Position numbers and translations under genes: made by a program. Of a stretch of DNA of 38,845 bases, positions 1-8,655 are shown piece by piece; within the stretch, counting starts at the first letter, position 1; each line of letters opens with the position of its first letter. Source of the DNA: a virus; the IMG/VR virus record IMGVR_UViG_3300038309_000147, positions 1 to 38,845 of that record. One strand, given 5' to 3'. Below the pieces are notes generated by a model. It saw only the letters and a program-made list of their open reading frames with translations. It ran no database searches and was not told the origin of the DNA.

Positions 1-1421
1 GTCAGAACAGGCTTGTTTCTGTAATCCGGTACCGCCTCATTCTGATCAGGATTATATTGATTAAGCCTATTGGCAAATCCCGGAAGCTGCTTGTCAACTT
101 CCCTGGACGCTTTTGAATTGCGAGTTTCTTTTTTTGCCTGTGCAGCCTTGATGTTTTCTGTCACATCCAGCACAAAATCATCATCGACTGTTGGTACCTG
201 TTGTGCGCCATTGCCTTGAGGAGCGCCCTTTACAGGTTGGCCTTTACCCTGTTTAGGGTCTTGTTCAGGAAGATTTTTTAACCCCGGATAAAGCTTACCA
301 GCCATCTGCATCCATGACATAGCAAGCGCCTTTTCTTCGGGTTTCCCGCCTTCAAGTTTCCCAAGAATGCCCCTTAATATTGAGTCTGGTGGCATACCAC
401 CACCAACATCAACAGCCGTCCTATCAGATTTTTCGCCCTGATCCTCACCAAGCGCCAATGCCAGAAGATCATTCTCGGAGGAACCTTTCTTCTTGTCAGG
501 GACAACACCAAGCTGTTTTGCAATAAAATCCATTGACTTACGTATCTGGTCTGTTTGTTTTCCGGCAATGTCCATTTTGGATTTTTGGATATCAAAGGCT
601 TTGTCAGCGGTTACTCTTGGGACGAACTTATACCCCTTGGTCACAAAATCTTCGATAGATATTTCCTCAAAATCTTTCGGATCTCCAGGCGTAACCTCCT
701 TCATCGGGTTTTTACGGGCGATGTAAGGCTCTAAGCCGTCATTATTTCTTTTGAATAACCTGTGAACTGTAATTTTTTCGCCGCTCTCGTTGGTCAAATC
801 ACCAATAGGTTTTAGTATTCCATCAGTGTTCGCATTAATACGTTGAGCTCTAACATTAGGCCTCGTTTTATCAAACCATCTGGTGACATAATCATCAGCC
901 GCCCATAACATTTCGTCAGCCGTCCTGTCTGGTTGCTCGATGCGCTTATCTTTTATTGGGTCATAAAAAACATGAATTTGAGATCCATCCTTTTGTATTT
1001 CGCTGTCAAGATATTTCATTCCATCATAAACATGCTTATTATAGAATTCGAACAGTGCATCTTTACGTTGATTTTCCGGGACGTTCGAATCTCTCTGTTC
1101 TTTTAATACGGCAAGTGCTTTTTGTGCCTCTGTTTTGTCCTTTTGAAATTCCTGATACCATCTGCTATAATCAGCTTCAGCAAGTTTGTGTTTCTGGACC
1201 AGTGCTTCCGCCCATTGTTGTTCGGATATGGCACTTGGTTTTTCTATGTCAGAAAGGGGGGTATCTTCTGCTTGTTGGTCAGAAATAAAACTCATTGCGG
1301 TTTCAACACCCTGCTTATCATGTCTTGCCCTATTTTGATCTTGGATGGCACCATAAGAGCTAATAGCTTGTGTCATCCCCATCCAATCACTCATTTGTGG
1401 CCTGCCCCATTGATCAGGCAT
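1..1421 (-). CDS. Large virion-cluster protein, 3' part outside window
   Basis: The minus-strand frame is open without a stop from an ATG at 1421 to the left edge, giving at least 473 codons. The start follows an AGAGGGGGTG Shine-Dalgarno and begins MPDQWGRPQMSDWMGM. The visible part is hydrophilic, rich in Gln, Lys and Asp, with no signal peptide or membrane segment and no motif I recognise. It includes a Pro/Gln/Gly-rich stretch (KQGKGQPVKGAPQGNGAQQ) about 60 residues before the edge. It is the last visible gene of the late operon, 14 bp after a small hydrophobic protein and a repeat-bearing protein. In podovirus-type maps this place often holds internal or ejection proteins; that role is an inference from position only. 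The C-terminus is not visible. Confidence 0.8.
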   Translation of the reverse strand, partial: MPDQWGRPQMSDWMGMTQAISSYGAIQDQNRARHDKQGVETAMSFISDQQAEDTPLSDIEKPSAISEQQWAEALVQKHKLAEADYSRWYQEFQKDKTEAQKALAVLKEQRDSNVPENQRKDALFEFYNKHVYDGMKYLDSEIQKDGSQIHVFYDPIKDKRIEQPDRTADEMLWAADDYVTRWFDKTRPNVRAQRINANTDGILKPIGDLTNESGEKITVHRLFKRNNDGLEPYIARKNPMKEVTPGDPKDFEEISIEDFVTKGYKFVPRVTADKAFDIQKSKMDIAGKQTDQIRKSMDFIAKQLGVVPDKKKGSSENDLLALALGEDQGEKSDRTAVDVGGGMPPDSILRGILGKLEGGKPEEKALAMSWMQMAGKLYPGLKNLPEQDPKQGKGQPVKGAPQGNGAQQVPTVDDDFVLDVTENIKAAQAKKETRNSKASREVDKQLPGFANRLNQYNPDQNEAVPDYRNKPVL

Positions 1422-1435
1422 AATTCACCCCCTCT

Positions 1436-1696
1436 TTATGAAAGAAAATAAGCAGCTGCGCCCAAAATAGCGCCTCCTGCCGCACCAATAGGACCAGCCG
1501 TTGCTGCACCAGAAATTGTAGTCCCGAGAACACCACCAGCCATGGCCCCACCCATAGCATTTTGAATGCCTCCACCAACTGTCTTCCCAGGTGGCTTAAT
1601 GTTCGGTGTCTGCATACCATATGTATTAATTGCGCTCTGCCTGTATTCAGCCGCTCTGTCTCGCGGATCTGGAATGTCGTATAGTGCTGCTGGCAT
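1436..1696 (-). CDS. Small Gly/Ala-rich hydrophobic protein, possibly ejection or membrane-active
   Basis: 86 residues. The first 40 are polar (MPAALYDIPDPRDRAAEYR). The last 45 are a Gly/Ala-rich hydrophobic stretch with repeated small-xxx-small spacing (NAMGGAMAGGVLGTTISGAA, then GPIGAAGGAILGAAAYFLS). Such glycine-zipper-like segments insert into or oligomerise in membranes. The gene has a strong AAGGAGG site 9 nt before its ATG and sits 12 bp after the repeat-bearing protein and 14 bp before the large left-edge protein. A role in DNA ejection through the host envelope, or as a holin-like protein, would fit. The sequence does not decide between them, and there is no signal peptide. Confidence 0.75.
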   Translation of the reverse strand: MPAALYDIPDPRDRAAEYRQSAINTYGMQTPNIKPPGKTVGGGIQNAMGGAMAGGVLGTTISGAATAGPIGAAGGAILGAAAYFLS

Positions 1697-1708
1697 AATA
1701 AAACCTCC

Positions 1709-3115
1709 TTACATGCTTAAAGCTGTCTGCATTCTGCTCATATCTTCATCTTCTGCTTGCCTTCTGGCCGTCTGTCGCGCCGTTGTCTGTTGTCGCCCAT
1801 ATTCCATATTTGATTTACTAAAAGCATCCCTGCCCCTTGCGCTACTTGGATCAACACCCATGCCTTCAAGCGCCATATTTGTACGTTGATTAGCCCCTTT
1901 CCATGATGAGGCTACGTCTGCTGACGCCTCGTTAACCCTGCCACCTACATCCACACCCTGGTTTACTTTTTCGAAATATTTATTCATAATAGGGGTTTGA
2001 CCTGCTATTTTATTTTGTCCGTATTTTGATGTATCATAAGAAAGATCATACTCAGCCTGCGCAGCCTTCTGATATGCCGGAAGAAGAGCTATATCAGCCT
2101 CTGATTTTCCTTTAGAATAATTTGACCCGGCTTCTGACGCCTCATATCCAGCCTGTGCAGCGCTTTGATAGTAAGGCATTAATTCAGTATCTGCTGTATT
2201 TTGAGCGTAAGAAAGATCATAGCCGGACTGTGTGGCTTTCTGATATGCCGGTAACAATGCCTGTTCAGTTTGATTTTTAGCAGTTTCATATTGATATCCT
2301 GATTGTTGGGCATAGCCATAATCCTCCAACAATGCCTGTTCAGTTTTATTTTTCCATTTATTATACTCATAATCGGATAGAACTGATTCCGTCCATGGTG
2401 AAATCATCCCCTGTTGTGCTTGGTTCAGTGCTGTCTGATATTCATTACTCGAAATTGCAGCTCGTTCGGAACTTGGAATAATCGCCCTATTTGATTGTGA
2501 TTGCGCTGTTTGTGTTAAATAATCTTCGCGAGCAGCCGCCTCTGAATACGGGACATTTCGAGTTGCTGCTTGATTAGATGCAATTGATAGATTCTGTTCT
2601 GAGCTTCCGACTTGTAGAGCTCCTGGTCCAACTTGTTGTCCGGTGATTGGATTTATACCGGTTGACAATCCGAGATCAATCAATGACTGCCACGTCTGAG
2701 TTTCTGCCGCAGTTTTATCATATATATTTTGTGCCACCCCTGCTTGTGTTGCACTATCTATTAACCCGATATTAGATGAAGTCTGAAGTCCTTCCATTTT
2801 CATATAAGAATCCGGTGGGTTTTCAAAATCATACCCTTCAGATGCACCACGCGTTGTAACATTAGCCCCAGCGGGGATATTAGGTACTGTCTGCTTATTT
2901 GATCCCAAACCTACTGTTATTGTTCCAGCTTCTTCGAGCGATGTCCACTCTCCAGTGGTTGGGTCTACAAATCCTTGTTCATTCGGATCATATAGAACAC
3001 CGTATTTGTAAAAATTGTCATATTCTTTTGAGATATCAAATCCTGCCTCTGAAAGTGCTAAAATACCAGCATTGAGTACTGGATCATAATTGTTTTGAGT
3101 TCCACTGCCGCCCAT
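1709..3115 (-). CDS. Virion-associated protein with internal ~26-31 aa repeats
   Basis: 468 residues, no recognised enzyme domain. From roughly residue 255 to 375 four imperfect repeats follow one another, each with an (A/E)LLPAYQKA-type motif, then (Q/T)QSGY and a short polar linker (EQALLEDYGYAQQSGYQ, EQALLPAYQKATQSGYD, TELMPYYQSAAQAGYEA, DIALLPAYQKAAQAEYD). The repeats are predicted helical and amphipathic. The C-terminus is rich in Arg, Gln and Met (REQ-type helices, EDEDMSRMQTALSM). It starts 3 bp after the GNAT-like gene and precedes the hydrophobic protein. By position and composition it resembles podovirus internal/ejection proteins; this is inference. The repeats are visible in the DNA at about 2040-2350. 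Confidence 0.78.
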   Translation of the reverse strand: MGGSGTQNNYDPVLNAGILALSEAGFDISKEYDNFYKYGVLYDPNEQGFVDPTTGEWTSLEEAGTITVGLGSNKQTVPNIPAGANVTTRGASEGYDFENPPDSYMKMEGLQTSSNIGLIDSATQAGVAQNIYDKTAAETQTWQSLIDLGLSTGINPITGQQVGPGALQVGSSEQNLSIASNQAATRNVPYSEAAAREDYLTQTAQSQSNRAIIPSSERAAISSNEYQTALNQAQQGMISPWTESVLSDYEYNKWKNKTEQALLEDYGYAQQSGYQYETAKNQTEQALLPAYQKATQSGYDLSYAQNTADTELMPYYQSAAQAGYEASEAGSNYSKGKSEADIALLPAYQKAAQAEYDLSYDTSKYGQNKIAGQTPIMNKYFEKVNQGVDVGGRVNEASADVASSWKGANQRTNMALEGMGVDPSSARGRDAFSKSNMEYGRQQTTARQTARRQAEDEDMSRMQTALSM

Positions 3116-3118
3116 AAC

Positions 3119-3673
3119 CTAATCTCCTCTCTCTATACAAAGCATTTTACCTGCAACAGCCTCATTATTTTTTTCATCATAAAAATATCCCGGTATATCG
3201 CATAATTCTTTCATGCCGGATTTTTTAACGAACTTGCATGCCCGGACATTTACAACAGGGATCACACCAATCAATACAGTATAGGTTTTCAACAATCGTC
3301 GATATACTTCACCGGTCATTTCAAGCAACATAGGATTTCCCCACCATTCTGAAAATGCACAAATGTGGCAATGCGCATGTCTTTGAGAGCGTTTATCCAG
3401 AATCCCAATTCCAACTTCTTTATTTTTATAATAGGTGACCCCAAATGCTATTTGACCTGTTTTGATCTGTGCTAAAAACTCCATACCAGTTGGTTTTCTG
3501 CCAAAAAAGAATATATCCAAACTGCCCTCTTTTTCAGCTTGTACGAGCAAACCTATAATGTAAGAATCTGTCATGTTCGGCATGCCATCATGCGTCCCAT
3601 AAAAAACCAAATCCATGTCGTCTTTATTTAATAATTTCTTTTCCGTCATCATTCCCATTTGGCATTTTCTCAT
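3119..3673 (-). CDS. GNAT-fold acetyltransferase-like phage protein
   Basis: 184 residues if the first ATG is used. Several Met codons follow (residues 6, 8, 9 and 20), so the true N-terminus is uncertain; MTEKKLL or MDLVFYG are reasonable alternatives. The centre shows GNAT-like elements: a strand with GVTYYKNKEVGIGI, and a C-terminal segment NVRACKFVKKSGMKELCDIP, which matches the usual N-x-x-A-x-x-F-x-x-K-x-G-F/M strand-helix-strand end of the fold. GNAT-like proteins encoded among podovirus tail genes are known, but their substrates are mostly unknown. The start overlaps the end of the upstream 70-residue gene by 50 bp, suggesting translational coupling. Confidence 0.7.
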   Translation of the reverse strand: MRKCQMGMMTEKKLLNKDDMDLVFYGTHDGMPNMTDSYIIGLLVQAEKEGSLDIFFFGRKPTGMEFLAQIKTGQIAFGVTYYKNKEVGIGILDKRSQRHAHCHICAFSEWWGNPMLLEMTGEVYRRLLKTYTVLIGVIPVVNVRACKFVKKSGMKELCDIPGYFYDEKNNEAVAGKMLCIERGD

Positions 3674-3836
3674 TTATCTGATTATTAAGATTAATAATGT
3701 CACCAGTCAGTTTCGCAACAAGATATTCTTTCTGCCCGACAAGTTGAAGCAACTCATTAATTAATACTTTTTGGGCATTGATTTGTTCATCTTTCAAGGC
3801 TATCGGGTCCATTTGAGGTTGTTTTTCTTCGGTCAT
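3624..3836 (-). CDS. Small coiled-coil protein
   Basis: 70 residues, almost entirely helix-forming with heptad-like hydrophobics (INAQKVLINELLQLVGQKEY), then a hydrophilic Asn/Asp/Lys tail. GGAG precedes the ATG by about 6 nt. It begins immediately after the tail-fibre stop and overlaps the GNAT-like gene. A fibre chaperone or trimerisation helper is possible from position next to the fibre. No homologue is recognised. Confidence 0.7.
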   Translation of the reverse strand: MTEEKQPQMDPIALKDEQINAQKVLINELLQLVGQKEYLVAKLTGDIINLNNQINEKMPNGNDDGKEIIK

Positions 3837-3837
3837 T

Positions 3838-5685
3838 TTATGCTCCTAAAATTTCTAATTTTTTATTTATATCTATTAATTGTAAATAAATATCATCTAT
3901 AATTTCACTATACTCATTATCGAGTTGATAAATAGCTCCTTCCACAAACCCAAGTTGTTTCCCGATACTAACCCCCATCCTCTGTTTTATAAAAGCCTTA
4001 TCAATGATAACTTCCGTATGGGTTTTGCCGGTATACGGGTTGAGTTTCCCACCCTTGATTTTTTTCGTAATCGAGGGTATCCTATCTTCGATAATATTTA
4101 ATATCTCTACTTCTGTTATATCAATTTTGTATTCTTCCTTAAGCTCATCCGGCAACTCTTTAAGATTTGTAATAGCCCTCGGTTGTGTCAAAACATCAAC
4201 AACCCTATTCCCGTACTTGTCAGTCCCAAATGTGGTTAATTTTTTATGTTTGTGAATTTCTTCAAGATCGTCTACGATATCAATATCATACCCATATACA
4301 TAATATAGACTATAGAATTTACCATAATTAAAATACCAAGACCCTGTCCCAACTGCCCCTGAATTATTGACAAGTGGTAAAAAATAATTTCCGCTAACGT
4401 CCCCATCGTTATTTACACCAAACACCCCACTATCCCCTGAATCATAACAAGCTATAGAATACGCTGTATTATCAGATGTACCCCCTTTAATCTTTACCCT
4501 TATAGTTGAATCATAAGCCGCGCCACCGTATAACCCGTATGCTGAATTATGGTAAACAAAAGCTGAAGTCTGTGCATATATTACCGAAAATCTATTCCCA
4601 GTGCCACCCCCCAATGAATATGTGTCGGTGGTGCCGACTTGAATATTCCCTGATATTACTCCTCCTGCGAAATAAGCAGCCCCCCACGGATACGAAGCGT
4701 GCCCTAACGCCGGTGCCGTTGCCGTCCCGTTTGGGTTCGCTCTAAAATAATCTTGTGTATATGTATAGTGTATCCCATTATTCGACCCCGTATACGCTAA
4801 CACATATGCAGCACCACCACTATTATCTGCTTCAAACCCGTAATGAGTACCCGATAAACTACCAGAAATTAAATCCCCAGAATAAGTCGGTCTTATATTA
4901 ATATAACGTGTGTAACTGCCATCCCCTATCTGAATCCCTGAACCTGCTGTCCTCCCAGCTATATAAAGATACGTGCCAGACGAAAGGCTTCTAATGTCGT
5001 ATGTGTATCCGCTCCTTGTAAATTGTATCATAGATGTGGTATCAGAAGTTGATTGAAGAATCAAATCTGCGCCATCAACAAATGTCATCGAGGAAGAACC
5101 ACTGAAAGTAACTGTTCCAGCATTTAAACCAACCAGCCTATTTAAATATATTGAATTCGTTGCAATATAATCAGCATCTATTAATGTTCCCCCAGATTTT
5201 CTCCAAGCGTTAACAACTGATAAATCATAAGCCGCCAACGCATCTAAAGCTGACAAATTAGCCGGGTTGACTTGTGCGTTTTCTTCAATTGTATCCAATT
5301 TCGAACTTGCACTTGAATCAAGTGCAGCCAATCCATCACCACTATTTATGGTGTTTATTTCTGCATATGGAACCCAATCATTAGAATTATATACTCCTGT
5401 TAAACGCCCAACTTGGCATCGATATAATGCTTCCGTCTTGACCCAAAGATCTCCAACCTTATATGGAGTTGTCGGTGTAAGTACAAAAATAGTTCTATCT
5501 GAAGTATCATCTGCTTTCAGTCCAGCTGTGGTAATGAGCCCAATATCAATTAAATCCTGACGTGTCATTAACTGTGAGTTGGTAACACCACCCAGAACAT
5601 CAATACGCTTTTTTACCTCAAGTAAAAAAGTTGCCAATCCAGCTTGAATACCTTGAGGCACAGGTCCTAATTTAAAATCACTCAT
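3838..5685 (-). CDS. Tail fibre / receptor-binding protein
   Basis: 615 residues. The N-terminal 170 residues look like an attachment region with an intervening-strand segment (YKVGDLWVKTEALYRC) often seen in fibre N-termini. Residues 170-480 are Gly/Ser/Thr/Tyr-rich beta repeats typical of fibres (LGHASYPWGAAYF; GTGSWYFNYGKFYSLYY). The C-terminal 130 residues change to charged, helical sequence (DDLEEIHKHKKLTTFG, then DNEYSEIIDDIYLQLIDINK), resembling the terminal coiled coil of intramolecular chaperone-bearing fibres. The usual S74 catalytic Ser-Asp motif is not clearly visible, so I do not assign that peptidase. It overlaps the nozzle-like gene by 8 bp (ATGAGTGA), so the two are translated together. 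It likely determines host range. Confidence 0.82.
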   Translation of the reverse strand: MSDFKLGPVPQGIQAGLATFLLEVKKRIDVLGGVTNSQLMTRQDLIDIGLITTAGLKADDTSDRTIFVLTPTTPYKVGDLWVKTEALYRCQVGRLTGVYNSNDWVPYAEINTINSGDGLAALDSSASSKLDTIEENAQVNPANLSALDALAAYDLSVVNAWRKSGGTLIDADYIATNSIYLNRLVGLNAGTVTFSGSSSMTFVDGADLILQSTSDTTSMIQFTRSGYTYDIRSLSSGTYLYIAGRTAGSGIQIGDGSYTRYINIRPTYSGDLISGSLSGTHYGFEADNSGGAAYVLAYTGSNNGIHYTYTQDYFRANPNGTATAPALGHASYPWGAAYFAGGVISGNIQVGTTDTYSLGGGTGNRFSVIYAQTSAFVYHNSAYGLYGGAAYDSTIRVKIKGGTSDNTAYSIACYDSGDSGVFGVNNDGDVSGNYFLPLVNNSGAVGTGSWYFNYGKFYSLYYVYGYDIDIVDDLEEIHKHKKLTTFGTDKYGNRVVDVLTQPRAITNLKELPDELKEEYKIDITEVEILNIIEDRIPSITKKIKGGKLNPYTGKTHTEVIIDKAFIKQRMGVSIGKQLGFVEGAIYQLDNEYSEIIDDIYLQLIDINKKLEILGA

Positions 5686-7684
5686 TCAACGCCCTTATAC
5701 TAGTAGCAAGTTCAATAGAATCAACAGGCACATATCCTTCAAGAAGAAACTGTACGCGCCTACTTTTATATTTTCCTTTTAATTTAAATGGATTATTATG
5801 GTTTATTGTTCTTGTTGCGATCGCATTATCTTCATCGCCATTTATAAAAATGGAAAGTGTCACATCTTTTGATAATGTAATACCGGTGGTTGCTGTGAGT
5901 CCATCTCCATTCAATTCATATAAATTTATTTCATTATCATTTAATAGTCCTAATATTTCCTCACTACCTCCCCATTCTCCTGTATAATCGTCTCCCCACT
6001 CGGCTGTATATCTATCACCCCATGCACCAACATAATTAAGGAGATCCTCATTGTCTTCAATCACGGAAGCATCTTCAGCCATTATATCAAGGATACGATT
6101 GTAATACGTTTCGTCGATAGTTAATCGAGCAGCAACAATTGTTTCCTTACGTCCCATATCAAACCACTTTGAACGCCATGTATATTTTCGATGACTATAT
6201 GGTTTTCCTTCCCATTCTTTTATTAAATAACCTGTATCGCCATCGACAACCATATATAACTTGTTACCTTCAGGTGGCACATATGCTGCATACACAATAT
6301 CACTGAGTGTCGTATAGTCTCCCCTTTTAAAATTAATAAGAAATGATTTGCCTGACATTACATTAAACCCAAAATACTGACCATGAAGCATATACCCATG
6401 TATATTTTCTGGAAATAAATCATCCCAATCACGTTTTGTAAGGATTTCTTCTGTTGCAATTATTGTACCATCCAGGCTTGTACGCGCAAGTCCATGAGTT
6501 GTAGCGTATAAGCACCCACTTTTACCGGATACAATTGACCGTTTTGAAATGCATGGATGTTTATCACCTGATCCTATCTCTGACATATTGTCAGGATGTG
6601 TTCCCGCATAAAAAATAGGGCTACCCTTTGTGAATGCAATCGTTACTCCTCCATAATGCCCAAGACCAACAATTTCATATTCTGTCGTTAATTCTTTAGC
6701 AGGCCATGCGTGCGGATGATTAGGAATACTAAATATAATATTTTTTCCATAAAACCCGGCTAACATACCTCCGTTAACACCAATTATTCCATTAAGTTCA
6801 TTTGGTGCCGGGAGATATTCTTCAGATGGGCAAATTATCCCTGCACTCAACATCTCATATGTAGTAACGTCATCGACTATTTTATAATATTCCCATCTTG
6901 GCGAAGAACCATTTATTCCATATGTTGTATCGTCCGGATCATCCCCACAACTGTCATACAAACATTTATACAAAATATTGCCATTATCATTATCATACGA
7001 TACGACATCCCCATTATCTGCTGTAGACGATCCGCTTTCCCATACAGCTATTTCCGGGAGATCATAATCTTTAACATAATAATATTCAGATGGATTATAA
7101 GAACCAGTTGCAGTCCGATACAACCTCAACTGTGTAATTGCATGCCCAAGCTCAGGGGCTTCTATTTTAGATATAAATACTTCACTATCATTTTTGAAAG
7201 GATTTTCTGGATATGCTGTAATAGGCGAAGGTGCCCCTTCTTCACCATATCGTGACACAAATGTAAATGAATAACTCCGCTCTTCTTCTGTACCTGATCC
7301 AGACATTTTTTCTATAACATCCGGTTGAATGGAAGGTTGCTGCGGTCCTGGTTCGTAATATTCCGGATATTCCAAATCGTTTGCAAGAGCACGGAAAGAC
7401 CCCTCTCCGGTATAATATTTGCGATCATACAAGTCATTTGCCAGTGGAGAATCAACAAAATCCACAAACGCCTCTTTTGTAATGAACTCATTATTATATT
7501 TATTCAGAGTCAATGCTGAATTGACATCAAGAACCTTAGTTAATGATGCTTCAAAAAATGAACGCAAATCACCTTCTTCAAAATTGCAATTTTCTGCAAC
7601 AACAGCACTTTCTGCTGTTAGCAGATTATCGGTAGTGCCTGGAGTTGCCCCCCTGAATGTGCGAATGTTTATCTTCAATCCCAA
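5678..7684 (-). CDS. Tail nozzle-like / tail hub protein
   Basis: 668 residues, mostly beta. The N-terminus (FRGATPGTTDNLLTAESAVV, then AENCNFEEGDLRSF) matches the start typical of podovirus tail-nozzle and stabilisation proteins (T7 gp12/P22 gp10 type), where a short segment precedes a beta-propeller. A central region with repeated aromatic blades follows (PNHPHAWPAKE, ATTHGLARTSLDGT, GYMLHGQYFGFNV), then a C-terminal beta domain. Three WGDRYTAEWGDDYTGEWG-like W-G-[DE]-Y repeats lie near residue 560. It lies between the signal-peptide fibre and the tail fibre and overlaps both. Function is assigned by length, N-terminal pattern and gene order. Confidence 0.72.
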   Translation of the reverse strand: MGLKINIRTFRGATPGTTDNLLTAESAVVAENCNFEEGDLRSFFEASLTKVLDVNSALTLNKYNNEFITKEAFVDFVDSPLANDLYDRKYYTGEGSFRALANDLEYPEYYEPGPQQPSIQPDVIEKMSGSGTEEERSYSFTFVSRYGEEGAPSPITAYPENPFKNDSEVFISKIEAPELGHAITQLRLYRTATGSYNPSEYYYVKDYDLPEIAVWESGSSTADNGDVVSYDNDNGNILYKCLYDSCGDDPDDTTYGINGSSPRWEYYKIVDDVTTYEMLSAGIICPSEEYLPAPNELNGIIGVNGGMLAGFYGKNIIFSIPNHPHAWPAKELTTEYEIVGLGHYGGVTIAFTKGSPIFYAGTHPDNMSEIGSGDKHPCISKRSIVSGKSGCLYATTHGLARTSLDGTIIATEEILTKRDWDDLFPENIHGYMLHGQYFGFNVMSGKSFLINFKRGDYTTLSDIVYAAYVPPEGNKLYMVVDGDTGYLIKEWEGKPYSHRKYTWRSKWFDMGRKETIVAARLTIDETYYNRILDIMAEDASVIEDNEDLLNYVGAWGDRYTAEWGDDYTGEWGGSEEILGLLNDNEINLYELNGDGLTATTGITLSKDVTLSIFINGDEDNAIATRTINHNNPFKLKGKYKSRRVQFLLEGYVPVDSIELATSIRALNE

Positions 7685-8646
7685 ATCCTATGTATGCTGA
7701 GTACAGTATATTTTGAACCACTCAAAACAGTATATGCTCCGGTGCTGCAAACTGTGTTGACTTTTAACGCCTCTCCTGCAGTAAGTTCTACCATTACCGG
7801 CATTGTGACAGTCTGTGTCGTAGTTCCAGAAGCCCTAAAAAAAACGTCATTCGTAATGGTTCCATCAGTCAATAATGCAACAGAATATAATGATTGATCA
7901 GTAACACTGGTCAACTGGACGTATAAATATACGGCATACCGCCCGGTATATGTGGGTGTAAACGTATATGTTGTCGTATTAAATTCACCCAAAGCATCAT
8001 GCGCCTCTGTATCAAACTCTATAGTCGTTGATACACCAGATGATATATTTTGGTCCCCAGACATATAAGCAATAACTGATGAACCCGCAGTTGTGTCTAT
8101 TTGCCCAGGACTTAATGTACCCGTGGTTAATGTCCCTGAAACCGTCATATCTTTGGTATAGATTTCTTTTACTTCTTTTGTGCTTGATCCTATATCATAG
8201 GCCTCATCGGTATCCGGGATAATATCGCCTTTAAGCTCAAGATCAGTGCCATCACCTGTAAGAAATTCATTGACACCTTCGTACCTGTTCAACGGAGCCG
8301 CTGTTAATCTTAAACTCACTATCGAACCGGCAGCAAACGTTCTTGCTGTGGTACTCTCCTCACCCCTGACAATGGTGCATGTTGTTCCAGTCCTTGCGGT
8401 GATCTTAACAATTTCTTTGTTCCCGCTTGAATCAACCAGTGTCGCCAATGCCCAATCGCCACCTGATAGTGTCGGAAAACCGGTACTGCTTGTGATCACC
8501 ATCGATGTTTGACTTGTAGATGTAATGGCAGATGCAAGCGTAGTTGCAACGTTGTTGACGAAAATCTGCGTGGCAGCCTGGGAATTACATGTAATAAGCC
8601 AAGCCGACAATATTGCAAAAACTAATAATCTTGATTTTTTATACAT
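7675..8646 (-). CDS. Fibre-like protein with signal peptide and C1q-like C-terminus
   Basis: 323 residues. The start is fixed by AAGGAG 6 nt before the ATG. The first 26 residues form a standard Sec signal peptide (MYKKSRLLVFAILSAWLITC, likely cleavage after SQA or SQAA). A cysteine at residue 20 is close to, but does not fit well, a lipobox. Residues 27-115 match a domain common at fibre N-termini (ITSTSQTSMVITSSTGFPTL; GNKEIVKITARTGTTCTIVR; FAAGSIVSLRLTAAP). A short DTDEAYDIGSSTKEVKEIYT phage-fibre motif is next, and the last 130 residues form a C1q/TNF-like jelly roll (TYTFTPTYTGRYAVYLYVQL). A signal peptide on a virion fibre is unexpected because virions assemble in the cytoplasm. Confidence 0.8.
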   Translation of the reverse strand: MYKKSRLLVFAILSAWLITCNSQAATQIFVNNVATTLASAITSTSQTSMVITSSTGFPTLSGGDWALATLVDSSGNKEIVKITARTGTTCTIVRGEESTTARTFAAGSIVSLRLTAAPLNRYEGVNEFLTGDGTDLELKGDIIPDTDEAYDIGSSTKEVKEIYTKDMTVSGTLTTGTLSPGQIDTTAGSSVIAYMSGDQNISSGVSTTIEFDTEAHDALGEFNTTTYTFTPTYTGRYAVYLYVQLTSVTDQSLYSVALLTDGTITNDVFFRASGTTTQTVTMPVMVELTAGEALKVNTVCSTGAYTVLSGSKYTVLSIHRIWD

Positions 8647-8655
8647 AATTTCTCC

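Noticed and set aside
1122-1451. Plus-strand frames within the left-edge gene
   Set aside because: They are antisense to a continuous minus-strand gene with good SD and have no SD themselves.
3838-5685. S74 intramolecular-chaperone peptidase in the tail fibre
   Set aside because: The coiled-coil end is similar, but the S-D-x-x-x-K catalytic motif is not visible.
7675-8646. Lipoprotein signal in the fibre-like protein
   Set aside because: Residues LITC do not have a small residue before the Cys, and a better signal-peptidase I site (SQA-A) follows.
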